Assembly: GCA_021816545.1 (NCBI GenBank) | Contig: JAKAXP010000008.1 | Span: 1-27,771, forward strand | Length of the DNA stretch: 27,771 nt | Source of the DNA: Bacteroidota bacterium | GTDB lineage: Bacteria > Bacteroidota > Bacteroidia > Bacteroidales > VadinHA17 | Reading direction: 5' to 3' | Shown: positions 7,517 to 13,479 of the stretch, one piece after another | Layout: the number at the start of each line of letters is the position of its first letter | How positions within the stretch are numbered: position 1 is the first letter of the stretch | Program-made: the position numbers and the translations under genes | The notes under the pieces: model-generated | Told to the model about the DNA's origin: nothing | What the model saw: only the letters and a program-made list of their open reading frames with translations | Database searches by the model: none

Positions 7517-7963
7517 GTGTCTCCGCGTCCAACAAGATTAAGAAGAGTAAGCAATCCCCCGGTAATATCGGGATTGAGGCCTTACGGCGGAAAAGCAAAA
7601 GAAGGGCAGCAAGGCTCGGTCTTTTTGCACCTCGAGGAGTATGAAGTTATAAGGCTATGCGATTATGAAAATCTCAATCATCATGAAGCTGCAAGGGTCA
7701 TGGATGTCTCCCGTCCCACGCTGACACGCATCTATGCAAAGGCCAGGGCCAAGATCGCTGATGCACTTGTCACCGGGAAACAGGTCATCATAGAAGGGGG
7801 GAAGGTCTACTTTGACAGTGATTGGTACAAATGCAACGGTTGCAATTGCCTTTTCAACCAGCCTGATAAAGGTGTCACTCCGGAAAAATGCCCGTTATGC
7901 GGAAGGTCAGAAACAATAACCAGATATGAGAGTAGCAATAACCAGTACAGGGCAGAGCCTTGA
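7517..7963 (+). CDS. DUF134 DNA-binding protein with C-terminal Cys cluster
   Basis: The first gene of the operon encodes 148 residues. The N-terminus (SPRPTRLRRVSNPP) and the helix-turn-helix, EEYEVIRLCDYENLNHHEAA with VSRPTLTRIYAKARAKIADAL at about residues 40-84, match the DUF134 family, whose HTH resembles sigma-70 region 4. The C-terminal tail adds a likely zinc or iron site: C106, C109, C111 and then C125-x2-C128. GTG at 7517 is the start, because the first codons match the family N-terminus and the nearby ATG at 7506 is in another frame. DUF134 genes are often next to NifX/ORP-type genes, and this one lies directly downstream of an operator-like repeat, so autoregulation is a reasonable inference. 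It overlaps the next gene by 38 nt. Confidence 0.88.
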   Translation: MSPRPTRLRRVSNPPVISGLRPYGGKAKEGQQGSVFLHLEEYEVIRLCDYENLNHHEAARVMDVSRPTLTRIYAKARAKIADALVTGKQVIIEGGKVYFDSDWYKCNGCNCLFNQPDKGVTPEKCPLCGRSETITRYESSNNQYRAEP

Positions 7964-8246
7964 GAGCAGGCTCGACCAGCGGTTCGGCCGTTGTGCCTTT
8001 TTTGTAATTTATGATACGGAAACCGGAGGGGTGGAGATCCTTCCAAACCCGAACAAGGATGCCGAGGAGGGAGCCGGACCGGCTTCAGTTCAACTGGTGG
8101 CGTCAAAGGAAGTGCAGAAGATTGTCTCCGGTGAGTTTGGAGTGAAGATCAAGTCACTTCTTGACAGCCTGAAGATCCAGATGATAGTCTACAAGGAAAA
8201 GGAGAAGACGGTTAAGTCGGTGATTGATATGTTGAATAATCAATAA
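7926..8246 (+). CDS. MTH1175/NifX-type dinitrogenase iron-molybdenum cofactor family protein (copy 1)
   Basis: This 106-residue protein belongs to the small ribonuclease-H-like fold family that includes NifX, the NifB C-terminus, MTH1175 and the orange protein ORP, which carry metal-sulfur clusters. Visible landmarks are MRVAITSTGQSLESRLDQRFGRCAFF (read as two pieces: the beta strand at 1-8 and DQRFGRCAFF at 17-26), the NP motif ILPNPN at about 38-43, and the GAGPASVQLVA turn at 50-60. The later half, VQKIVSGEFGVKIKSLLDSL, keeps the usual G-x-x-G pattern. Only one Cys (C23) is present, so cluster binding would be by few protein ligands, as in ORP where the cluster is held largely non-covalently. 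It overlaps the DUF134 gene by 38 nt, implying translational coupling. Confidence 0.88.
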   Translation: MRVAITSTGQSLESRLDQRFGRCAFFVIYDTETGGVEILPNPNKDAEEGAGPASVQLVASKEVQKIVSGEFGVKIKSLLDSLKIQMIVYKEKEKTVKSVIDMLNNQ

Positions 8247-8257
8247 ATAAAAGAGTT

Positions 8258-8548
8258 ATGCCAGGATTTGATGGTAGTGGTCCTCAGGGTGAGGGGCCTA
8301 TGACCGGCAGGAAGGCCGGTAAGTGTACGAATTCCGGTGCGGGCCGTGCCGGAAAGGAAGTTCAGGAAGAGTCTGATGGCCGTGCAGAGGCAACAGGTAC
8401 TCCGGACCCAGTATTGAGAGGTGCTGGTCGTGGAAGGGGAGGCGGCAGAGGTGCCGGTCAGGGACGAAGGCATACCGGTGGCAAGGGCCGGGGTGCCGGA
8501 TCCGGCCCGGGAGCAGGTCGTGGCAGAGGTCACGGTTTCGGAAGATAA
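8258..8548 (+). CDS. Small DUF5320-like protein with Arg/Gly-rich tail
   Basis: The 96-residue product starts MPGFDGSGPQGEGPMTGRKAG, the opening of small Gly/Pro-rich proteins (DUF5320-like) that recur beside NifX/ORP-type genes. One Cys follows at about residue 23 (GKCTNSG). After a short acidic link (EVQEESDG) the last 50 residues are almost only Gly, Arg and Ala in RG/RGG-type repeats, ending in GHGFGR. Such tails usually bind nucleic acid or metals and are disordered. Family members I know of more often have a coiled or Met/Gln-rich tail, so this one is unusual. It sits 11 nt after copy 1 of the NifX-like gene. Function is unknown; reading frame, start motif and operon position support that it is a real gene. 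Confidence 0.75.
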   Translation: MPGFDGSGPQGEGPMTGRKAGKCTNSGAGRAGKEVQEESDGRAEATGTPDPVLRGAGRGRGGGRGAGQGRRHTGGKGRGAGSGPGAGRGRGHGFGR

Positions 8549-8608
8549 AAGCAATCACCTTAACCACTGATGCCCGCAGTAGTCAGGATCTCTAACAGGC
8601 TTTGGCAA

Positions 8609-8626
8609 ATAATCCATTTGGATTAT
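8609..8626. repeat. Perfect 7-bp inverted repeat in the intra-operon gap
   Basis: ATAATCC (8609-8615), four bases ATTT, then GGATTAT (8620-8626). It is in the only sizeable gap of the operon (8549-8646) and ends 20 bp before the ATG at 8647. It could form an RNA hairpin affecting processing or translation, or be an operator half-site pair. No T-tract follows, so it is not a terminator. Confidence 0.5.
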
Positions 8627-8646
8627 GTAAACAAAATATATTGAAC

Positions 8647-8985
8647 ATGAAAAAACGTATAGCAATTCCACTTGAAGAAGGTATCCTCTGTTCTCATTTC
8701 GGCCACTGCGAGAAGTTCGCAATTATTGATGCCGATGGTAAAACCATTACCGCCGAAACACTCATCACTCCCCCGCCTCATGAGCCCGGACTCCTTCCAG
8801 GCTGGCTGGCCGAAAAAGGTATCACAGACGTAATAGCAGGAGGAATGGGTCAGAGAGCAATAGCCCTCTTTAACCAGCACTCAATAAATGTTTTCGTTGG
8901 CGCACCCGTGAAAAGCCCCGACGAGCTTGCAGCAGACCTTATCAACGACAGGCTTCAGGCCGGGGCAAACTACTGTGATCATTAA
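8647..8985 (+). CDS. MTH1175/NifX-type dinitrogenase iron-molybdenum cofactor family protein (copy 2)
   Basis: A 112-residue second member of the NifX/ORP fold family, with the more canonical signature: MKKRIAIPLEEGILCSHFGHCEKFAIID (seen in two pieces, strand 1 and the HFGHCEKF loop at about 17-24), then PPPHEPGLLPGWL, GITDVIAGGMGQRAIALF and a terminal NYCDH. The Cys/His residues in SHFGHC and in NYCDH are those expected near a metal cluster. ATG at 8647 was chosen over the in-frame TTG at 8602 because the strand-1 sequence begins exactly there. It lies 98 nt after the RG-rich gene and 11 nt before the CGGC gene. Two different paralogues in one operon suggest a hetero-pair or carriers for different steps. 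Confidence 0.9.
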   Translation: MKKRIAIPLEEGILCSHFGHCEKFAIIDADGKTITAETLITPPPHEPGLLPGWLAEKGITDVIAGGMGQRAIALFNQHSINVFVGAPVKSPDELAADLINDRLQAGANYCDH

Positions 8986-8996
8986 GATTTCACCTG

Positions 8997-9440
8997 ATGG
9001 AAAAGAAAAGAATTGGCATCATCATATGCGACAGGTACCATACCTGTGCAGGCGTCAAGTGCTTCAGGTCGTTCCGCAACCGGGAAGGGGCATTTGACAG
9101 GTATAAGGATGAAGATGTTGAGATAGCAGCATTCACTACCTGCGGCGGATGTCCCGGCGGCAACGTGGAATATACTCCTGAGGAGATGTTAAAGAACGGT
9201 GTGAGTGTCATTCACCTTGCAACTGGCCTGGTGGTTGGTTATCCCCCGTGCCCCAGGCTCGATTATTTTACACGGTTCATCCCTGAGAAATACGGCATTG
9301 AGGTGGTTGTAGGCACCCATCCGATCCCGCAGAAGTATTACACAACGCATATGAACCTGGGCACCTGGAAGGGGGGACAGATGCAGCGTTTCATTCAGCC
9401 CACGCTGGCCGACGAAAAGATCCGGCTGGCATATGATTAG
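8997..9440 (+). CDS. CGGC-domain protein
   Basis: The 147-residue protein carries the eponymous CGGC at residues 49-52 in FTTCGGCPGGNVEY. Other conserved-looking cysteines are C11 (IIICDRYHTC), C17, C22 and C85 (GYPPCPRLD), together with two late His-containing segments, GTHPIPQKYY and THMNLGTW. The CGGC family (Pfam PF08821) is a putative metal-binding domain found mainly in anaerobes and archaea and has no defined reaction. Its position between the NifX-like carrier and the Fe-S ATPases suggests a metal or sulfur delivery role here, which is inference from context. Spacing to neighbours is 11 and 12 nt, consistent with one transcript. Confidence 0.9.
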   Translation: MEKKRIGIIICDRYHTCAGVKCFRSFRNREGAFDRYKDEDVEIAAFTTCGGCPGGNVEYTPEEMLKNGVSVIHLATGLVVGYPPCPRLDYFTRFIPEKYGIEVVVGTHPIPQKYYTTHMNLGTWKGGQMQRFIQPTLADEKIRLAYD

Positions 9441-9452
9441 CACACGTACGCG

Positions 9453-10346
9453 ATGAGGATAGCAGTAGCCAGTGGCAAGGGAGGGACAGGCAAGACCTTC
9501 GTTGCCACGAACCTCTTTAATGTGCTTTCACGCAGGGGCGAAAGGGTTACCCTGGCCGACTGCGATGCAGAGGCGCCGGATGACATGCTCTTTTTCAGTG
9601 CTGAGAAGGTCAGGGAGACTGAAGTAACTCACCAGGTGCCCGTCATCAATAAAGATGCATGCACATGGTGCGGCCGTTGCAGTCGCTGGTGCAACTACAA
9701 TGCAATATTCTATTTGCCGAATGCAAAAGTCATAGAGGTCATAGAAAATCTCTGCCACGGCTGCGGAGCTTGCTCTTTTGCCTGCAACTCCGGTGCAATT
9801 ACTGAAAAACCGGTTGTGCTGGGAGCGGTAACAACATTCAGTACGGATGTTGGTTCCCGGGTTGTCGAGGCACGGATGAAGGTCAACGAGATGTCCCCTG
9901 TCAGGGTTATCAAGGCGGCAATCAAAGAATCCGGAGATGAGGGTATTGTAATCCTCGATGCACCTCCGGGAACCTCCTGCCCCTTCATTCAGACGGTTGA
10001 CAAAGCTGACTATGTGGTACTGGTGACAGAGCCGACTCCTTTCGGTCTGAGTGACCTGAAGCAGAGTGTTGAAACACTCAGGGAGATGAAGAAGGAGCCG
10101 GCTGTGATTATCAACAGGGCTGATATTGGTGACGGTTGTGTGGCTGAATACCTGGAGAAAGAGAACATACCCCTGCTTGCCGAGATCAGGTATGACCCTG
10201 CCGTTGCTCGGATTTACTCGGAGGGAAGGCTTGTAACGCAGGAGATTCCTGCCATGGCTTCCCTTTTTGAGAAGCTGGCGGACCATATATCAGAAGGATA
10301 TGGAACAGTGGGACAAAATATCAGACCAACATGGAAGTGGCGGTAA
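9453..10346 (+). CDS. MinD-superfamily ATPase with inserted 2x[4Fe-4S] ferredoxin domain (first)
   Basis: This 297-residue P-loop ATPase has the deviant Walker A GKGGTGKT at residues 8-15 (motif V-A-S-GKGGTGKT) and the switch segment ILDAPPGTSCP. A bacterial-ferredoxin insert holds two 4Fe-4S motifs: C70, C73, C76, C80 and C101, C104, C107, C111, each C-x2-C-x2-C-x3-C. The Pro usual after the last Cys is missing in both. Homologues pair up in ORP-type loci, where the two ATPases associate with the orange protein and Mrp. Their likely work is ATP-dependent cluster assembly or transfer in the cytoplasm, or electron supply to it. It overlaps the next ATPase gene by 16 nt, which fits a stoichiometric partner. 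Confidence 0.93.
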   Translation: MRIAVASGKGGTGKTFVATNLFNVLSRRGERVTLADCDAEAPDDMLFFSAEKVRETEVTHQVPVINKDACTWCGRCSRWCNYNAIFYLPNAKVIEVIENLCHGCGACSFACNSGAITEKPVVLGAVTTFSTDVGSRVVEARMKVNEMSPVRVIKAAIKESGDEGIVILDAPPGTSCPFIQTVDKADYVVLVTEPTPFGLSDLKQSVETLREMKKEPAVIINRADIGDGCVAEYLEKENIPLLAEIRYDPAVARIYSEGRLVTQEIPAMASLFEKLADHISEGYGTVGQNIRPTWKWR

Positions 10347-11203
10347 TAAGCGGTAAGGGGGGCACGGGGAAGTCAAGCGTGACTGCTGCGTTTGCGACCG
10401 CCGGTGACAGACTGGTGGTAGCCGACTGCGATGTTGATGCAGCAAATCTCTACCTCATATTCAATCCTGAACACGGCACAGGACAGTCTTATATCGGAGG
10501 CCATAAGGCCGTTGTTGATCATGCGCTCTGCACTGTCTGCGGCATATGTGAGAGCTACTGCCGGTTTGATGCCATTACTGAGCAGGAAGGCAAAATCATG
10601 ATCTCGGAGACTTCATGCGACGGGTGTTTATTCTGCTCCCGCATCTGTCCCATGAATGCCATTAAAATGGTGCGCAGTGACAAAAGCAGGATGTATTCAG
10701 GCAGCTTCAGGAACGGCATGATGGTTTACGGACGCCTGGCTCCTGGCGAGGAAAATTCCGGCAAGCTTGTCAGCATGGTGAGGGATGAGGCGAAGAAAGC
10801 GGCAGGTGAGACAGGAATGAAAATAATCCTGATGGATGGCCCTCCCGGGATTGGATGCCCGGTGATTTCGACGGTTACCGGAGTGGACAGGATAGTTATT
10901 GTCACCGAGCCAACCATGTCGGGCCTGGAGGATCTGAAAAGGGTTTTTGAGGTTACGCGGAAGTTCGGGGGAGAGGTGGGGGTAATCATCAACAAGTATG
11001 ATCTCAATGAGGCAATGGCTGACAGGATTGAAGGTTGGTGTGCGGCGTTGGGCAGCGCACTTCTTGGCCGCCTGCCTTATGACAGAAGAGTCACGGAAGC
11101 GATGATTGCAGGGAAGAGTGTGACTGAAATGTTCCCCGATGCGGAGATAAGCAAATTATTAAAGGATATCTGGAACAAATTGATTACTAATGGAAAAGAA
11201 TAA
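10331..11203 (+). CDS. MinD-superfamily ATPase with inserted 2x[4Fe-4S] ferredoxin domain (second)
   Basis: The 290-residue partner of the preceding gene shares its plan: Walker A GKGGTGKSS at residues 9-17, ADCDVDAANL at 31-40, then cysteines C67, C70, C73, C77 and C96, C99, C102, C106 for two 4Fe-4S clusters. The second motif keeps the ferredoxin Pro (ICPMNAI). The switch II-like segment ILMDGPPGIGCPV follows. The sequence clearly differs from the first copy, so they are old paralogues rather than a recent duplication, and probably form a heterodimer. It begins inside the upstream gene (16-nt overlap) and ends inside the Mrp gene (14-nt overlap), so translation of all three is likely coupled. 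Confidence 0.93.
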   Translation: MEVAVISGKGGTGKSSVTAAFATAGDRLVVADCDVDAANLYLIFNPEHGTGQSYIGGHKAVVDHALCTVCGICESYCRFDAITEQEGKIMISETSCDGCLFCSRICPMNAIKMVRSDKSRMYSGSFRNGMMVYGRLAPGEENSGKLVSMVRDEAKKAAGETGMKIILMDGPPGIGCPVISTVTGVDRIVIVTEPTMSGLEDLKRVFEVTRKFGGEVGVIINKYDLNEAMADRIEGWCAALGSALLGRLPYDRRVTEAMIAGKSVTEMFPDAEISKLLKDIWNKLITNGKE

Positions 11204-12026
11204 CCTGTTTGACAAGATACCCATGAAGGGTATTAAAAACATTATAGTGGTGGCATCGGGCAAGGGTGGTGTCGGCAAATCAACTGTAGCCGCCAATCTG
11301 GCAATTGCGCTTGCGCGAAACGGTCTGAAAATCGCACTTGTGGATGCTGATATTTTCGGTCCGTCGATACCCACCATGTTTGGGCTTGAGGATGTACGGC
11401 CGAGGGTTGAAACGGTGGTAGGGAAGGATGTTATGCATCCGGTTGAAAAATTCGGGATTAAGATTATCTCCATCGGTTTCTTCATTGACCGGAGCCAGTC
11501 GCTGATCTGGCGCGGACCGATGGCTGCCAATGCTGTCAGGCAGCTTTTTGAAGACACGGAATGGGGCGAAATTGACTACATGATAGTTGACTTTCCCCCG
11601 GGAACAAGCGATATACAGCTGACAGCAGTTCAGAAGCTTACTCTGTCAGGTGCAATCATTGTTACTACCCCTCAGGAGATAGCGCTGAATGATGCCCGGA
11701 AGGCTTCATCTATGTTTACCAATCCTGACCTGAAAGTCCCCATCCTGGGTGTAGTGGAGAACATGTCATGGTTTACGCCGGCAAAGCACCCTGATGAGCA
11801 TTACTATCTTTTTGGCCGCGGGGGAGGTATGAGGCTGGCACAGGAGTATGGGACCAGGCTTCTCTGCCAGATACCTCTTGTGATGGAGGTCGGCGAGGCT
11901 GCCGAGGCAGGTCGCAATGTCTTCCAGCAGACTGACAAGACAGTTGTGGAGGCCTTTGAAAAACTTGCAGGGCAGGTGATTGAAGCAATTGAAACCAATA
12001 ACACAAATCATAATTCCGAGAATTGA
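11190..12026 (+). CDS. mrp: Mrp/NBP35-family Fe-S carrier ATPase, short form
   Basis: The 278-residue protein has the family P-loop ASGKGGVGKST at about residues 22-32, VDADIFGPSIPTMFG at 51-65, IWRGPMAANAVRQL, and DFPPGTSDIQLT. It is a scaffold/carrier that passes Fe-S or mixed-metal clusters. Compared with full-length Mrp of about 360 residues it lacks the N-terminal FeS-assembly (MIP18-like) domain. Where many members have a C-x2-C after NMS, this one reads NMSWFTPAKHPDEHYYLFG, the Cys-free version I associate with Bacteroidota. Cluster binding would then need residues other than the classical CxxC. In Desulfovibrio an Mrp-type protein is encoded with ORP and binds its Mo-Cu cluster; the same partnership is inferred here. 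It overlaps the upstream ATPase by 14 nt. Confidence 0.93.
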   Translation: MEKNNLFDKIPMKGIKNIIVVASGKGGVGKSTVAANLAIALARNGLKIALVDADIFGPSIPTMFGLEDVRPRVETVVGKDVMHPVEKFGIKIISIGFFIDRSQSLIWRGPMAANAVRQLFEDTEWGEIDYMIVDFPPGTSDIQLTAVQKLTLSGAIIVTTPQEIALNDARKASSMFTNPDLKVPILGVVENMSWFTPAKHPDEHYYLFGRGGGMRLAQEYGTRLLCQIPLVMEVGEAAEAGRNVFQQTDKTVVEAFEKLAGQVIEAIETNNTNHNSEN

Positions 12027-12027
12027 A

Positions 12028-13398
12028 ATGAAGAAGACAGATGTATTAGTAATTGGCGGCAGTGCTGCCGGGATGGTTGTGTCGATGACAGGCAAATCTG
12101 CATACCCCGGGAAGAAGTTTACCATGATAAAAAAGCAGAAGGATGTAATGGTCCCCTGCGGGATCCCTTACATCTTCGGCACCCTTGAAGACTCGAAGCA
12201 AAACATTATGCCGGTTGATATGCTTATGGAAAAAACAGGGGTGGAATCCCTGGTAGCTGAGGTTGTGGCTATTGATTCCAAGGCTAAAAACGTCAAACTG
12301 ATCAACGGGGAACACATTGGATATGATAAGCTTGTGCTGGCTACCGGCTCTCTGCCTGTGATGCCTTCATGGCTTAAGGGGGGAGAAAAGGAGAATGTAT
12401 TTACAATACCGAAGGATAAGGTCTACCTTGACGAGATGAAGCAGAAGCTCGATGCTTGCAAGAGGGTTGCTGTCATAGGGGCTGGCTTCATTGGAGTTGA
12501 GTTTTCTGACGAGTTTGCCAGGACAGGTCACGAGGTGGTCCTTATTGAAAAGCTGCCTAACATTCTGGGTCTGGCATTTGATGTGGAGCTGTCAGACAAA
12601 ATAGCAGTTCTTCTTGAAGAGAGAGGTGTAAGGATCAGGACAGGGTCAGGGGTGACAGAGATCCTTGGGAAAACCCATGTGGAAGGTGTCATGCTCGACA
12701 ATGGAGAAACGATCAATGTTGATGCTGTAATACTTTCAATGGGTTACAAGCCAAATGTCAGGCTCGCACAGGAATCAGGGATCTATATTGATGAGGGTGG
12801 TTTCATAGCTGTCGATGAGTATATGCGTACGCATGAACCTGATGTATTTGCAGTGGGCGACTGTGCACAGAAGCGTGATTTTGTCACCCGCCGCCGAGTC
12901 AACACAATGCTTGCCTCAACTGCCTGCGCCGAGGCCCGCATTGCGGGTATGAACCTTTTCCAGCTCGAAACCGTGAAGACTTTTTCAGGAACCATTGCAA
13001 TATACGCAACTGCTGTTGGCAAGACAGGCTTTGGTACGGCAGGACTGACAGAAGCAGCAGCCAGAAAAGAAAATATAGATGTGCTGACCGGCCTGTTTGA
13101 GGGGGTTGACCGTCACCCCGGCACACTGCCCAAGACCCAGAAGCAGGTGGTTAAACTCATAGCTGCCCGTAATTCAGGTGTGATCATAGGTGGCGAGGTC
13201 ATCGGCGGTCTCAGTGCCGGCGAACTTACTAATGTTATCGGCATGATAATCCAGAACAGGATGACTGTAAACTCATTGCTCATAACCCAGATAGGAACAC
13301 ACCCGCTCCTTACGGCCTCACCTGCAGCCTATCCGCTGATCAAGGCAGCCGAGATCATTGACAAAAAGATGAGAGCAAAGCAGAGCCTGGAAGTCTGA
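12028..13398 (+). CDS. CoA-disulfide-reductase / NADH-oxidase-like FAD oxidoreductase
   Basis: A 456-residue two-dinucleotide-binding flavoprotein. The FAD site is VLVIGGSAAGM at residues 6-16, the NAD(P) site VAVIGAGFIGVEF lies near 145-157, and the second FAD contact is DVFAVGDCA near 272-280. C44 in VPCGIPYIFG corresponds to the single redox Cys of CoA-disulfide reductase, persulfide reductase and NADH oxidase relatives. No rhodanese domain is fused. The C-terminal dimerisation domain is complete. ATG at 12028 was chosen because it begins one base after the mrp stop and directly before the FAD motif; an upstream in-frame start would run inside mrp. Substrate cannot be decided. As the last gene of the operon it could supply electrons or handle persulfide/polysulfide for cluster building. 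Confidence 0.88.
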   Translation: MKKTDVLVIGGSAAGMVVSMTGKSAYPGKKFTMIKKQKDVMVPCGIPYIFGTLEDSKQNIMPVDMLMEKTGVESLVAEVVAIDSKAKNVKLINGEHIGYDKLVLATGSLPVMPSWLKGGEKENVFTIPKDKVYLDEMKQKLDACKRVAVIGAGFIGVEFSDEFARTGHEVVLIEKLPNILGLAFDVELSDKIAVLLEERGVRIRTGSGVTEILGKTHVEGVMLDNGETINVDAVILSMGYKPNVRLAQESGIYIDEGGFIAVDEYMRTHEPDVFAVGDCAQKRDFVTRRRVNTMLASTACAEARIAGMNLFQLETVKTFSGTIAIYATAVGKTGFGTAGLTEAAARKENIDVLTGLFEGVDRHPGTLPKTQKQVVKLIAARNSGVIIGGEVIGGLSAGELTNVIGMIIQNRMTVNSLLITQIGTHPLLTASPAAYPLIKAAEIIDKKMRAKQSLEV

Positions 13399-13400
13399 AG

Positions 13401-13426
13401 GTTTTCAAAACCCCGGTATTGAAAAC
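13401..13426. repeat. Hairpin between convergent genes
   Basis: GTTTTCAA (13401-13408) and TTGAAAAC (13419-13426) form a perfect 8-bp stem with a 10-base loop directly after the flavoprotein stop. No T-tract follows on either strand, so it could be a weak terminator or a transcript-end stabiliser for the operon. Confidence 0.5.
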
Positions 13427-13447
13427 AATAGGCAATAGTTTACCACT

Positions 13448-13475
13448 ACTGCCTACTGCCTACTGCCTCTTGCCT
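13448..13475. repeat. Tandem 7-mer ACTGCCT
   Basis: Three exact ACTGCCT units start at 13448, 13455 and 13462, and a variant CTTGCCT follows at 13469, ending five bases before the S9 peptidase stop at 13480. As at 1995-2026, the tract fills the gap between two convergent genes. Confidence 0.85.
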
Positions 13476-13479
13476 CTTT

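Noticed and set aside
8609..8626. Terminator inside the operon
   Set aside because: The stem is AT-rich and no T-tract follows.
7926..8985. Nitrogenase cofactor biosynthesis (NifX/NifB) assignment
   Set aside because: No nifHDK, nifE/N or radical-SAM NifB is present; the companions are those of ORP-type loci.
9528..10286. 252-codon open frame antisense to the first Fe-S ATPase
   Set aside because: The plus strand has P-loop and ferredoxin motifs; the antisense product has no recognisable feature.
9453..11203. MinD septum-site proteins
   Set aside because: Both ATPases carry inserted eight-Cys ferredoxin domains and no MinC/MinE neighbours or amphipathic MinD tail was seen.
1995..13475. The short tandem tracts as a CRISPR array
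   Set aside because: Units are 7-8 bp, directly adjacent with no spacers, and there are no cas genes.
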